From positions 682,001 to 746,000 of the forward strand of contig NZ_JAVBIK010000001.1 in NCBI RefSeq assembly GCF_032193805.1: DNA of 64,000 bases. Reading direction: 5' to 3'. A program made the position numbers and the translations under genes. Position 1 is the stretch's first letter; every line of letters begins with the position of its first letter. Shown here in pieces: positions 39,491 through 47,965 of this stretch. The notes below the pieces were generated by a model. The model was not told where the DNA came from. It saw nothing but the letters and a program-made list of their open reading frames with translations, and ran no database searches. The stretch comes from Rhodoferax potami (lineage in GTDB: Bacteria; Pseudomonadota; Gammaproteobacteria; Burkholderiales; Burkholderiaceae_C).

Positions 39491-39813
39491 GTGTTTTTCC
39501 TTTTGTGTTTTGACTTGCGCCAGGTGCTGGAATGGCTCTTGGCGTGCGCCTTGCCCAATGCAAAGCCGTTCGATTATAGCCCGAAGCACGCCCTCCGCGA
39601 AGCACGGCTTCAGCCGACGCGCTCCGGATTGCGCTTGCCCTTGCGCAGCAAACGCCCTGCAAACCCGCGCCACATAACGCCTTTGACGCCATTTTCAAGG
39701 GGCATTTTTAGGGTTTAAATTCCTACAGATTGACTTGAATTGCACCCCGCCGCGCTCAGTTAGGGAACAAGCGGCAATCACGGTGAGCGCCGCGCAAGAT
39801 AAGGAATCCCATC
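39491..39813. promoter_or_regulatory. Intergenic region between rpsO and the small heat-shock gene
   Basis: This 323-base gap holds the rpsO leader and promoter. On the minus strand a perfect TATAAT occupies 39573-39578, about 83 bases before the rpsO ATG, with only a weak -35 match (TTCGCG) at normal spacing. On the plus strand TTGACT at 39730-39735 could be a -35 for the heat-shock gene, but I see no good -10 partner or heat-shock sigma promoter. Nothing else is recognised. Confidence 0.6.
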
Positions 39814-40203
39814 ATGTTCTTCGCCACTGCACCCGCCGCCTTTCAAGCCTCTTTGCGCCGCCCTGCCCACTCCGGCAGTGCTCATGCGGTCGAGCGCTTT
39901 TTGAGCGACGCACTCCTCTCAGCCCGCCAAGCCGGCACCACCTACACCCAGGACGACACCAGCTTCACCCTGAGCTTGGACATGCCCGGTATCGCCAAGG
40001 AGCACCTGCGCATCGCGATTGACGGTGCGGTTGTCCGCATCCAAAGCAAGGACGATGCCCCCCGCCGCTACCGCGCCGCTTACGAGCTGCCCCAAGAGGT
40101 GGACAGCGCCTTGAGCGAGGCCAAACTCGAAAACGGCGTGCTCACGCTCAAATTGGCTAAAAAGGTACCCGTGGATACCTCGGCAGAGCTCACGATCCAG
40201 TAA
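39814..40203 (+). CDS. Small heat-shock protein (Hsp20/alpha-crystallin family)
   Basis: ATP-independent holdase chaperone, 129 residues. The alpha-crystallin domain runs from about residue 42 to the end: YTQDDTSFTLSLDMPGIAKE, a basic loop DDAPRRYRAAYELPQEVD and the ENGVLTLKLAK signature. It lacks a clear C-terminal IxI tail beyond ELTIQ, which may affect oligomer size. AAGGA precedes the ATG. Confidence 0.88.
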   Translation: MFFATAPAAFQASLRRPAHSGSAHAVERFLSDALLSARQAGTTYTQDDTSFTLSLDMPGIAKEHLRIAIDGAVVRIQSKDDAPRRYRAAYELPQEVDSALSEAKLENGVLTLKLAKKVPVDTSAELTIQ

Positions 40204-40239
40204 GTCACCCCACGCCCCAGCGCTGCACTCACGTGCACG

Positions 40240-40294
40240 CGCTATCAAAAAAGGAGCTTCCCGCGCTTGATTTGCAAGCGCCGGAGGCTCTTTT
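40240..40294 (-). repeat. Dispersed palindromic element acting as a probable bidirectional terminator
   Basis: A full copy lies between the converging heat-shock and tsaD genes. On the minus strand it reads GCCTCCGGCGCTTGC, AAATCAAGCGCGGGAAGCTC, then a C, a T-run and GATAGC. GCGCTTG/CAAGCGC form a 7-bp stem around 5 bases (40263-40281), with T-rich tails on either side, so the copy may terminate transcription in both directions. It reaches the last base of tsaD. Confidence 0.7.
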
Positions 40295-41349
40295 CACAAG
40301 GAATGCAGGGACCAGCGCGGCTTGACGTCAAACGCGTAGTCGGTCACCGCGCTTTGCAAGCCGCTTTGCAGCCGCATCGCAGCGGCCATGGCGATCATGG
40401 CACCGTTGTCGGTGCACAAATGCAGCTCGGGGTAATGCACCCGGACGCCGCGCTTGGCGCACTCGGCATTGAGCTGCTCCCGCAATTTGCGGTTGGCCCC
40501 CACGCCACCGGCCACCACCAGGCGCTTGAGACCGGTTTGCTTCAAGGCCGTGACCGACTTCTTCAGCAAGACCTCCACAATCGCGGCTTGCGTGGATGCC
40601 GCCAGATCCGCCTGCTGTTGCGCAGGCAGGGCCTGAAAACTGGTGACGCCGCCGGCAGCCAACATGCGCTGGCTTTGCACCAGCACGGCGGTTTTGAGGC
40701 CGGCGAATGAAAAATCGAGGTTGCCGCTGTGCAACAAAGGGCGCGGCAAGGCATACGCCTTCGGGTCACCCGACTCGGCCAACTTGGAGAGCAAGGGCCC
40801 GCCGGGATAGGCCAGCCCCATGAGCTTGGCGGATTTGTCAAAGGCCTCGCCCGCCGCATCGTCGATGGTCTCGCCCAGCAGCTCGTAGCGCCCGACGCCG
40901 TCCACCCGCATCAGCTGGGTGTGCCCGCCGGATACCAACAAGGCTACGAACGGGAACTCTGGCGGGTCTTCACTCAAAAACGGCGACAGCAAATGCCCTT
41001 CCAGGTGGTGCACGCCCAGCACCGGTTTACCCAGTGCCGCGCCCAATGCACACGCCACACCCGCCCCCACCAGCAAGGCACCAGCCAATCCGGGGCCGCG
41101 GGTGTAGGCCACCACATCCACCTCTTGCAGGCTGCGGCCGCTCTCACTCAACACTTGTCGGGTCAAGGGCAGCACACGGCGGATATGGTCACGGCTGGCC
41201 AGCTCAGGCACCACGCCACCAAAGGCCTGGTGCATCTCGATCTGGCTGTGCAGGGCGTGTGCCAGCAGCGTGGGCACAGCATCGCCTTGTGACTGCACCA
41301 TCGCCACCCCAGTTTCGTCACACGAAGACTCAATCCCCAACACCAGCAT
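40294..41349 (-). CDS. tsaD: tRNA threonylcarbamoyladenosine biosynthesis protein TsaD
   Basis: Catalytic subunit of t6A37 tRNA modification, 351 residues, ASKHA ATPase fold. Motifs: [13 protein letters not shown], metal ligands in [41 protein letters not shown] and [11 protein letters not shown] with a C-terminal [13 protein letters not shown] 41349 gives the standard N-terminus. It is divergent from nasT. Confidence 0.96.
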   Translation of the reverse strand: MLVLGIESSCDETGVAMVQSQGDAVPTLLAHALHSQIEMHQAFGGVVPELASRDHIRRVLPLTRQVLSESGRSLQEVDVVAYTRGPGLAGALLVGAGVACALGAALGKPVLGVHHLEGHLLSPFLSEDPPEFPFVALLVSGGHTQLMRVDGVGRYELLGETIDDAAGEAFDKSAKLMGLAYPGGPLLSKLAESGDPKAYALPRPLLHSGNLDFSFAGLKTAVLVQSQRMLAAGGVTSFQALPAQQQADLAASTQAAIVEVLLKKSVTALKQTGLKRLVVAGGVGANRKLREQLNAECAKRGVRVHYPELHLCTDNGAMIAMAAAMRLQSGLQSAVTDYAFDVKPRWSLHSL

Positions 41350-41454
41350 GCTTGATTCCTTTAGAGGCGCCGAGTGTAGAGGATGCCCCTCCAACCCGGC
41401 CAGACCCACCGCGATTCACAGACAATTGGCGCGAATCTTGCAATTCACCAGCCC

Positions 41455-42102
41455 ATGACAGAACCCCTGCGCATCGTTGTGATTACCTCAGACCTGGCGG
41501 TGCAAGACCCCGAGGACACCCATGCGCAAGACCAGGCCGACCGCTCGCGCAGCCTGCGCATCGGATTGCTGGAAAGTGGTTTCAACCTGATCGCCTCTTT
41601 GCCGGCCGATGTGTTTTTGACCGAACGGCTGGCGCAACTCCAGCCCGACATGGTCATTGTGGATGCCGAGAGTGACGCCCGCGACGCCCTTGAGCATGTG
41701 GTCATGGCCACCCGGGACGAGCGCCGCCCGATCGTGATGTTCACCAACGACCACGACAGCCGCACCGCCCGCGAGGCGGTGGCAGCCGGGGTATCGGCCT
41801 ACATCGTGGCCGGCTTGCAGCCAGAGCGGATCCGACCCATCCTCGATGTCGCGATGGCCCGCTTTGAACAAGAGCAGGCCTTGCGCCGCGAACTGGCCGA
41901 CACCCGCAACGAGCTCCACGAGCTCTCCAGCGCCCTGCAAGACCGCAAGGTCATCGACCGGGCCAAGGCCCTGTTGATGCAACGCCAGTCCCTCTCCGAG
42001 GAGGCCGCTTACGCCAAGCTGCGTAAAACCGCGATGGACAAGAACCTGAAGATCGTCGAGGTCGCCCAGCGCATGCTGGATGTCGCCGACCTGCTGGGCT
42101 AA
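41455..42102 (+). CDS. nasT: NasT-type response regulator with ANTAR RNA-binding domain
   Basis: A 215-residue two-domain protein. The receiver-like domain (about 5-135) has MVIVDAESDARDALEHVV at the phosphorylation-site position. The ANTAR domain (about 150-212) reads LQDRKVIDRAKALLMQRQSL then SEEAAYAKLRKTAM, ending in VEVAQRMLDVADLL. NasT proteins bind leader RNA and prevent termination, allowing nitrate assimilation genes to be read; a sigma-54 promoter and terminator hairpin lie directly downstream. The usual nitrate-sensing partner NasS is not adjacent. ATG 41455 gives the typical N-terminus. Confidence 0.9.
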   Translation: MTEPLRIVVITSDLAVQDPEDTHAQDQADRSRSLRIGLLESGFNLIASLPADVFLTERLAQLQPDMVIVDAESDARDALEHVVMATRDERRPIVMFTNDHDSRTAREAVAAGVSAYIVAGLQPERIRPILDVAMARFEQEQALRRELADTRNELHELSSALQDRKVIDRAKALLMQRQSLSEEAAYAKLRKTAMDKNLKIVEVAQRMLDVADLLG

Positions 42103-42126
42103 ACGAAGGCACAAGGCCTGAAATGG

Positions 42127-42148
42127 TGCACTGCACACAAGCAGTGCA
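42127..42148. promoter_or_regulatory. Inverted repeat upstream of the nitrate operon promoter
   Basis: TGCACTGC-N6-GCAGTGCA is a perfect 8-bp inverted repeat 25 bases after nasT and about 115 bases upstream of the sigma-54 promoter, where an enhancer-binding activator such as NtrC would be expected. The GCAC/GTGC half-sites resemble NtrC sites but the spacing is longer than the usual one. It could also be a weak nasT terminator, although no T-run follows. Confidence 0.45.
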
Positions 42149-42202
42149 TCCACACACCGTGAACCCGCCCACCCAGCGGTTATGAATAAAAAGTGCACCT
42201 AA

Positions 42203-42246
42203 CGCCCGAATAAATTGCGCAGGTAGCTCTCTTTTTCATAGCAAAC
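42203..42246 (+). repeat. Dispersed palindromic element just upstream of the sigma-54 promoter
   Basis: GCCCGAATAAATTGCGCAGG, TAGCTCTC, a T-run, then CATAGC follows the common pattern of the element. Its 3' edge lies 16 bases before the -24 box, so it occupies the spacer between activator site and promoter. Confidence 0.6.
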
Positions 42247-42261
42247 GGGCACTCACAACAG

Positions 42262-42279
42262 TTGGCACAGACATTGCAT
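42262..42279 (+). promoter_or_regulatory. Sigma-54 promoter of the nitrate assimilation operon
   Basis: TTGGCAC-N5-TTGCAT matches the RpoN consensus, with the GG and GC dinucleotides exactly 12 bases apart (42264 and 42276). Transcription should start near 42289, producing a leader of about 170 nt before nrtA. Sigma-54 control implies activation under nitrogen limitation, probably by NtrC. Confidence 0.88.
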
Positions 42280-42351
42280 TGATTCTAGCAAGACCGGCAA
42301 CGGTCATGCAAACGCCCCGTCCAACGGCGGGCAGGGTGAATGCATAAGGAC

Positions 42352-42413
42352 AAAGGCGTCCCCACAGCTTCGAGAGCGCACAGCGCATCGGGGCCTGTGT
42401 GGACGCCTTTTTT
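42352..42413 (+). terminator. Intrinsic terminator in the nrtA leader, probable NasT target region
   Basis: AAAGGCGTCC (42352-42361) pairs perfectly with GGACGCCTTT (42401-42410); after one mismatch CACAG pairs with CTGTG. A run of six T ends the hairpin. It lies between the sigma-54 start and nrtA, the position of the attenuators relieved by ANTAR proteins. Upstream in the leader GACCG-GCAA-CGGTC (42292-42305) forms a small stem-loop. Read-through control by NasT is inferred. Confidence 0.87.
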
Positions 42414-42460
42414 GTTTTCTGGTTTTGTTTTGTGTGTTTAACCCTTCTGGAGCGAGTTCT

Positions 42461-43705
42461 ATGACAGATCTTCTGAAAGCCAAACTGAGCCGCCGCGCGG
42501 TTCTGCAAACTGCAGCCGTCGGTGCCGCGGGCATCAGCCCTGCCCTGCGTTCGGTGGTGTATGCCGCAGGGTCGGATGCGCCAGAGAAAACCGAAGTCAA
42601 GATCGGCTTTATCCCGCTGACCGATTGCGCCAGCGTGGTCATGGCCTCGGTGTTGGGCATTGACCAGAAATACGGCGTCAAGATCATCCCCAGCAAAGAA
42701 GCCTCTTGGGCCGGTGTGCGCGACAAACTGGTCAGCGGCGAGCTCGACTTTGCACACGTGTTGTATGGCCTGGTCTATGGCGTGCACCTCGGTATCGGCG
42801 GCCCCAAGAAAGACATGGCCGTGTTGGCCACCCTCAACAACAACGGCCAGGCGATCACTCTGTCCAAGAAGCTGGCGGACAAGGGCGCCGTGGACGGCCC
42901 GGGCCTGGCCAAACTGATGGCCGCAGAAAAGCGCGAGTACACCTTTGCCCAGACCTTCCCCACAGGCACCCACGCCATGTGGCTGTACTACTGGATGGCG
43001 GCCAATGGCATCAACCCGATGAAGGACTCCAAGGTCATCACCGTGCCGCCACCCCAGATGGTGGCCAACATGCGTGTCGGCAACATGGATGGCTTCTGCG
43101 TGGGCGAGCCCTGGAACCACCGCGCCATCATTGACGGCATCGGCGTGACCGCCGCAACCACACAGGACATCTGGAAAGACCACCCTGAAAAAGTGCTGGG
43201 CACCACCGGCGACTTTGTCAAAAAGTACCCCAACACCGCCCGCGCCGTGACCGCCGCCATTCTGGAGGCTGGCAGATGGATTGACGCCAGCTTGTCCAAC
43301 AAAAACAAGATGGCCGAAACGATTGCCGACAAGAGCTATGTCAACACCAGCGTCGACGCGATCAATCAGCGCATTCTGGGCCGCTACCAGAACGGCATGG
43401 GCAAGACCTGGGACGACCCGAACTTCATGAAGTTTTACAACGACGGTGCGGTCAACTTCCCCTACCTGTCGGACGGCATGTGGTTCCTGACCCAGCACAA
43501 GCGTTGGGGCTTGCTCAAAGACCACCCTGACTACCTGACCGTGGCCAAGCAGATCAACCAAATCGACATCTACAAACAAGCCGCCACGGCCAGCAAGACC
43601 CCGCTGCCCAAGAGCGATATGCGCAGCAGCAAGCTGATGGACGGCGTGGTATGGGAAGGCAAGGATCCCAAGAAATACGCCGACGGTTTCAAGATCAAAG
43701 CATAA
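42461..43705 (+). CDS. nrtA: Nitrate ABC transporter substrate-binding protein
   Basis: Periplasmic nitrate/nitrite receptor of the NrtA/NasF family, 414 residues. A twin-arginine type signal is at the N-terminus (SRRAVLQTAAVGAAG). Family segments: VKIGFIPLTDCASVVMASVL, GELDFAHVLYGLVYGVHLGI, TFPTGTHAMWLYYWMAANGI and GFCVGEPWNHRAI. ATG 42461 has GGAG upstream; earlier TTG codons lie in the leader. First structural gene of the operon. The export signal argues that it is a transporter component rather than the cytoplasmic sensor NasS, which is homologous. Confidence 0.93.
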   Translation: MTDLLKAKLSRRAVLQTAAVGAAGISPALRSVVYAAGSDAPEKTEVKIGFIPLTDCASVVMASVLGIDQKYGVKIIPSKEASWAGVRDKLVSGELDFAHVLYGLVYGVHLGIGGPKKDMAVLATLNNNGQAITLSKKLADKGAVDGPGLAKLMAAEKREYTFAQTFPTGTHAMWLYYWMAANGINPMKDSKVITVPPPQMVANMRVGNMDGFCVGEPWNHRAIIDGIGVTAATTQDIWKDHPEKVLGTTGDFVKKYPNTARAVTAAILEAGRWIDASLSNKNKMAETIADKSYVNTSVDAINQRILGRYQNGMGKTWDDPNFMKFYNDGAVNFPYLSDGMWFLTQHKRWGLLKDHPDYLTVAKQINQIDIYKQAATASKTPLPKSDMRSSKLMDGVVWEGKDPKKYADGFKIKA

Positions 43706-43717
43706 GGAAGCCCCACC

Positions 43718-44650
43718 ATGGTCAGCGCCGTTTTTCATTCGCCGATAGCCACTGCCGACGACGGCACTGCTATCAAAACAGAAGCTACCAGTGCAGATTT
43801 GACGGGCGCCAAGGCCCCAAAGTCTGCCCAAACAAGCGTACTGGCACCCGCCGCTGCGCCTGGCTTTGATTGGAGCGGCCTGATGCTCAAGGTGTTGCCA
43901 CCCTGCTTCGGGCTGGCACTGCTGATCGGCATCTGGGCCATGGTGAGCATCGGCACGGCCAGCTCCATCCCCAGCCCGCTGGAGACCTGGAAGCAGGCTG
44001 TCGTGATCTTCAGCGACCCGTTTTACAGCAAGGGGCCGAACGACCAGGGCGTGGGCTGGAACATCTTGTACTCGCTGCAGCGCGTCGCGTTGGGCTTCGG
44101 TCTGGCCGCGGTAGTGGGTATTCCGGTGGGCTTTTTGATCGGGCGGTTTGAGTTTTTGAGCCGCATGTTCAACCCGCTCATCAGCCTGCTGCGCCCGGTG
44201 TCGCCATTGGCCTGGTTGCCGATTGGTTTGCTGGTGTTCAAGGGTGCGAACCCCGCCGCCATCTGGACCATCTTCATCTGCTCCATCTGGCCCATGATCA
44301 TCAACACCGCAGTGGGTGTGCAGCGCGTGCCGCAAGACTACATGAACGTGGCCCGCGTGCTCAACCTCAGCGAGTGGAAGATCGTCACCAAGATCCTGTT
44401 CCCCTCCGTGCTGCCTTACATGTTGACCGGTGTGCGCTTGGCGGTGGGCACAGCCTGGCTAGTGATCGTGGCCGCGGAGATGCTGACCGGCGGCGTAGGC
44501 ATCGGCTTCTGGGTGTGGGACGAGTGGAACAACCTCAACGTCAAGAACATCATCATCGCCATCTTCGTGATCGGCATCGTGGGCCTTTTGTTGGAGTTCG
44601 CCCTGATCAAGTTGGCAACTGCATTCACATTTGAAGAGGTGAAGTCATGA
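43718..44650 (+). CDS. nrtB: Nitrate ABC transporter permease
   Basis: Inner-membrane permease of the NtrB family, 310 residues. After a long hydrophilic N-terminus (1-55) come about six helices; the family segment RPVSPLAWLPIGLLVFKGAN and the EAA-type loop RVLNLSEWKIVTKILFPSVL are clear. It starts 12 bases after nrtA and overlaps the next gene as ATGA. Codons for TAIKTEATSAD in the N-terminal tail coincide with a palindromic element. Confidence 0.93.
   Translation: MVSAVFHSPIATADDGTAIKTEATSADLTGAKAPKSAQTSVLAPAAAPGFDWSGLMLKVLPPCFGLALLIGIWAMVSIGTASSIPSPLETWKQAVVIFSDPFYSKGPNDQGVGWNILYSLQRVALGFGLAAVVGIPVGFLIGRFEFLSRMFNPLISLLRPVSPLAWLPIGLLVFKGANPAAIWTIFICSIWPMIINTAVGVQRVPQDYMNVARVLNLSEWKIVTKILFPSVLPYMLTGVRLAVGTAWLVIVAAEMLTGGVGIGFWVWDEWNNLNVKNIIIAIFVIGIVGLLLEFALIKLATAFTFEEVKS
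43765..43796 (-). repeat. Short palindromic element copy inside the N-terminal coding part of nrtB
   Basis: On the minus strand: CTGCACTGGTAGCTTCTGTT then TTGATAGC, matching the core of the other copies. It is in frame and encodes part of the non-conserved hydrophilic N-terminus of the permease. Confidence 0.5.
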
Positions 44651-45480
44651 GCATCGAATCCATGAACGCCAAGTACATCGAAATCCAGGGCGTGGACCAA
44701 ACCTTCAAGACCAAGAAGGGCCTGTTCCCGGCGCTGCGCAACATCAACCTCAATGTAGCCAAGGGCGAGTTTGTAGCCCTTATCGGGCACAGCGGTTGCG
44801 GCAAGTCCACCTTGCTGAACCTGATTGCCGGCTTGACCATGCCCACCCAGGGCTCACTGATCTGCGCCAGCCGCGAGATTGCCGGCCCCGGGCCCGAGCG
44901 CGCCGTGGTGTTCCAGAACCACTCGCTGCTGCCCTGGCTCACCTGTTTCGAGAACATTTATCTCGGCGTGGAGCGCGTGTTCGGCACCCGCAATCCCGGC
45001 GCGCCGGCGGAGACCAAAGCGCAGCTCAAGGCTCGCACCGATGCTGCACTGGCCTTGGTGGGCCTGACGGCAGCCGCCCAAAAGCGCCCTGGTGAGATCA
45101 GCGGTGGCATGAAGCAGCGCGTGGGTATTGCCCGTGCGCTGGCCATGGAGCCCAAAGTGCTGTTGATGGACGAGCCCTTCGGCGCGCTCGATGCGCTGAC
45201 CCGCGCCAAGCTGCAAGACGAGTTGCTGGAGATCGTGGCCCGCACTGAGAGCACCGTGGTCATGGTGACCCACGATGTGGACGAGGCCGTGCTGCTGTCC
45301 GACAAGATCGTGATGATGACCAACGGCCCCGCCGCCACCATCGGCGAGGTGCTCAGCGTGAACCTGCCCCGCCCTAGATCCCGCGTAGCCCTGGCTGATA
45401 GCCCGGAGTACCTGGGCTACCGCAAGGCGGTGATTGACTTTTTGTACACCCGCCAAGCCCACGTCGAAAAAGCCGCTTGA
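44647..45480 (+). CDS. nrtD: Nitrate ABC transporter ATP-binding protein
   Basis: A 277-residue ABC ATPase: Walker A GHSGCGKST, Q-loop VVFQNHSLLPWLT, signature ISGGMKQRVGIARAL, Walker B VLLMDEPFGALDAL, H-loop VMVTHDVDEAVLLSDKIVMM. It has no fused substrate-binding domain, so it resembles NrtD/NasD rather than NrtC. Start overlaps nrtB; 11 bases separate it from nirB. Confidence 0.92.
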   Translation: MSIESMNAKYIEIQGVDQTFKTKKGLFPALRNINLNVAKGEFVALIGHSGCGKSTLLNLIAGLTMPTQGSLICASREIAGPGPERAVVFQNHSLLPWLTCFENIYLGVERVFGTRNPGAPAETKAQLKARTDAALALVGLTAAAQKRPGEISGGMKQRVGIARALAMEPKVLLMDEPFGALDALTRAKLQDELLEIVARTESTVVMVTHDVDEAVLLSDKIVMMTNGPAATIGEVLSVNLPRPRSRVALADSPEYLGYRKAVIDFLYTRQAHVEKAA

Positions 45481-45491
45481 GGAGCCACATC

Positions 45492-47948
45492 ATGGACATG
45501 CGCGTTAAAACAAAACAAAAACTCGTGATGATCGGCAACGGCATGGCCGGTGTGCGGACCATTGAAGAGCTGCTCAAGGTCGCACCGGACCTGTATGACA
45601 TCACGGTCTTCGGTGCCGAGCCGCACCCCAACTACAACCGCATTTTGCTGAGCCCCGTGCTCGCCGGTGAGCAGACCTTGGACGAGATCGTGCTCAACGC
45701 ATTTGAGTGGTACGCCGAGAACGGCATCACCCTCCATGCCGGCAAAAAAGTGACCGAGGTGGACCGCGTCAAACGCGTGGTGAAGGCGTCGGACGGGACC
45801 GAGGCCGAGTACGACCGCTTGCTGATTTGCACCGGCTCCAACCCCTTCATCCTGCCCGTGCCCGGCAAGGACCTGCAAGGTGTGATCGCCTACCGCGACA
45901 TTGCCGACACCAACGCAATGATCGAGGCGGCCACCAAATACCAACACGCAGTCGTCATCGGCGGCGGGTTGCTGGGCCTGGAAGCGGCCAACGGCCTGAT
46001 GCTGCGCGGCATGCAAGTCACCGTGGTGCATGTGCAGCCCACGCTGATGGAGCGCCAGCTCGACACCGTGGCCGGCGGCCTGCTGCAGAAGTCGCTGGAG
46101 GAACGTGGCCTGAAGTTCCTGATGGGTGCGCAAACGCAGGAGCTTGTGGGCGGTGAAGACGGCCGAGTGAAGAGCATTAAGTTCAAAGACGGCACCGAGG
46201 TACCTGCCGACCTCGTGGTCATGGCCGTGGGCATTCGCCCCAACACCGAGCTGGCGCAAAGCATGCGCCTGCATGTAGACCGCGGCATTGTGGTCACCGA
46301 CACCATGCAAACCGTGACCGACGCGCGCATCTACAGCGTGGGTGAATGCGCTGCCCACCGCGGCATTGCTTACGGCCTGGTCGCGCCCCTGTTTGAGCAG
46401 GCCAAAGTGGCAGCCAACCACTTGGCCGAGTACGGCATCGGCCGCTACCAGGGTTCGCTGACCTCCACCAAACTCAAGGTCACAGGCATCGACCTGTTCT
46501 CGGCCGGTAACTTCACGGGCGGTGAAGGGTTTGAAGAAATCGTGATGAGCGACCCCTTCGGCGGCGTCTATAAAAAGCTGGTCATTAAAGACGACAAGCT
46601 GGTAGGCGCCTGCATGTACGGCGACACGGTGGACGGTAGCTGGTACTTCAAGTTGCTGCGCGAGGGCCGCAATGTGGCCGACATCCGCGACAAGCTGATG
46701 TTCGGCGAAGGCGGCGCCAACATCGGCGACGTGGGCCACCAGGGCCAAAACAAGGCTGCCGCCATGGCCGACAGCGACGAGGTCTGCGGCTGCAACGGCG
46801 TCACCAAGGGCACCATCTGCAAGGCCATCAAAGAGAAAGGCCTGTTCACCCTGGACGAGGTGAAAAAGCACACCAAGGCCAGCGCATCCTGCGGCTCTTG
46901 CACTGGCTTGGTGGAGCAGATCATCATGTTCACCGCCGGTGGCGACTATTCGGCCACGCCCAAGAAGAAGGCCATGTGCGGCTGCACCGACCACAGCCAT
47001 CAGGAAGTGCGCGATGCCATTTTCGCCAACAAGTACCTCACGATTGCAGAGGTGCAAAAGAACATGGGCTGGAAGACACCCAACGGTTGCTCCAGCTGCC
47101 GCCCTGCGCTCAACTACTACCTGATCTCCAGCTGGCCCAAGCTCGCCAAGGATGACCCGCAAAGCCGCTTCATCAATGAGCGCAGCCACGCCAACATCCA
47201 GAAAGACGGCACTTACTCCGTGATCCCTCGCATGTGGGGTGGAGAGACCACTGCTGACGAGCTGCGCCGCATTGCGGACGCGGTGGACAAGTTCAAGATC
47301 CCCACTGTCAAAGTCACCGGCGGCCAGCGCATCGACTTGCTGGGCGTCAAGAAAGAAGATTTGCAAGCCGTGTGGCAAGACATCGGCATGCCCAGCGGCC
47401 ACGCCTACGCCAAAGCCTTGCGCACGGTGAAGACCTGCGTAGGCAGCGAGTGGTGCCGCATGGGCACTCAGGACAGCACCCAGATGGGCAAAGACCTCGA
47501 GCGCGCCCACTGGCGCATGTACGCCCCGCACAAGGTGAAATACGCCGTGTCCGGCTGCCCGCGCAACTGCGCAGAGGCCGGCATCAAGGACGTGGGCATC
47601 ATCGGCGTGGACAGCGGCTGGGAGATGTACATCGCAGGCAACGGTGGCATCAAAACCGAAGTGGCGCACTTCTTTGTCAAGCTCAAAACCGCCGAGGAAG
47701 TGCTGGAGTACACCGGCGCCTTCATGCAGCTCTACCGCAAAGAGGGCTGGTACCTGGAGCGCACGGTGCATTTTGTCAGCCGTGTGGGCCTGGACTATGT
47801 GAAGAAGCGCATCTTGGAGGACGCCGAAGGCCGCAAGGCCCTGAACGAAGAGCTGCTGTTCGCACTCGACGGTGAGCCCGACCCGTGGTTCGATTTTCAG
47901 GACGCACAGGTCGACACCCGCCAGTTCGCGCCGGTGGCCGTCGCCTAA
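45492..47948 (+). CDS. nirB: NAD(P)H nitrite reductase large subunit
   Basis: Reduces nitrite to ammonium; cytoplasmic, 818 residues. FAD/NAD domains (VMIGNGMAGVRTIEELLK, HAVVIGGGLLGLEAANGLML) are followed by BFD-like [2Fe-2S] domains (CGCNGVTKGTIC, CGSC, then MCGCTDH and CSSC) and the siroheme-[4Fe-4S] sulfite-reductase-type module (CVGSEWCRMGTQDS, SGCPRNCAEAG). ATG 45492 has GAGGAG upstream. Unusually, nirD does not follow directly; an exported PilJ-domain gene lies between. Confidence 0.95.
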   Translation: MDMRVKTKQKLVMIGNGMAGVRTIEELLKVAPDLYDITVFGAEPHPNYNRILLSPVLAGEQTLDEIVLNAFEWYAENGITLHAGKKVTEVDRVKRVVKASDGTEAEYDRLLICTGSNPFILPVPGKDLQGVIAYRDIADTNAMIEAATKYQHAVVIGGGLLGLEAANGLMLRGMQVTVVHVQPTLMERQLDTVAGGLLQKSLEERGLKFLMGAQTQELVGGEDGRVKSIKFKDGTEVPADLVVMAVGIRPNTELAQSMRLHVDRGIVVTDTMQTVTDARIYSVGECAAHRGIAYGLVAPLFEQAKVAANHLAEYGIGRYQGSLTSTKLKVTGIDLFSAGNFTGGEGFEEIVMSDPFGGVYKKLVIKDDKLVGACMYGDTVDGSWYFKLLREGRNVADIRDKLMFGEGGANIGDVGHQGQNKAAAMADSDEVCGCNGVTKGTICKAIKEKGLFTLDEVKKHTKASASCGSCTGLVEQIIMFTAGGDYSATPKKKAMCGCTDHSHQEVRDAIFANKYLTIAEVQKNMGWKTPNGCSSCRPALNYYLISSWPKLAKDDPQSRFINERSHANIQKDGTYSVIPRMWGGETTADELRRIADAVDKFKIPTVKVTGGQRIDLLGVKKEDLQAVWQDIGMPSGHAYAKALRTVKTCVGSEWCRMGTQDSTQMGKDLERAHWRMYAPHKVKYAVSGCPRNCAEAGIKDVGIIGVDSGWEMYIAGNGGIKTEVAHFFVKLKTAEEVLEYTGAFMQLYRKEGWYLERTVHFVSRVGLDYVKKRILEDAEGRKALNEELLFALDGEPDPWFDFQDAQVDTRQFAPVAVA

Positions 47949-47965
47949 GCATGGGAGGAGCCGAC

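Noticed and set aside
39725..39760. Heat-shock sigma-32 promoter for the Hsp20 gene
   Set aside because: CTTGAA is present but the CCCC tract follows too closely to be the -10 element; no acceptable alternative seen.
42127..42148. Calling the inverted repeat a definite NtrC site
   Set aside because: Half-sites resemble GCAC/GTGC but their spacing is longer than the usual NtrC geometry; kept only as a candidate regulatory repeat.
42292..42332. Calling the two leader stem-loops canonical ANTAR targets
   Set aside because: The first has a GCAA tetraloop and the second a bulged stem; neither shows the paired hexaloops with A at position 1 and G at position 4 expected of ANTAR targets. A proper RNA fold is needed.
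42236..44335. A 699-codon open frame on the minus strand opposite nrtA-nrtB
   Set aside because: It is low-complexity, His/Gly/Val-rich and without recognisable domains; it mirrors the third-position GC bias of the real plus-strand genes, which match known families end to end.
45417..47771. A 784-codon open frame opposite nirB
   Set aside because: Same artefact of G/C-biased codons; nirB on the plus strand has all cofactor motifs.
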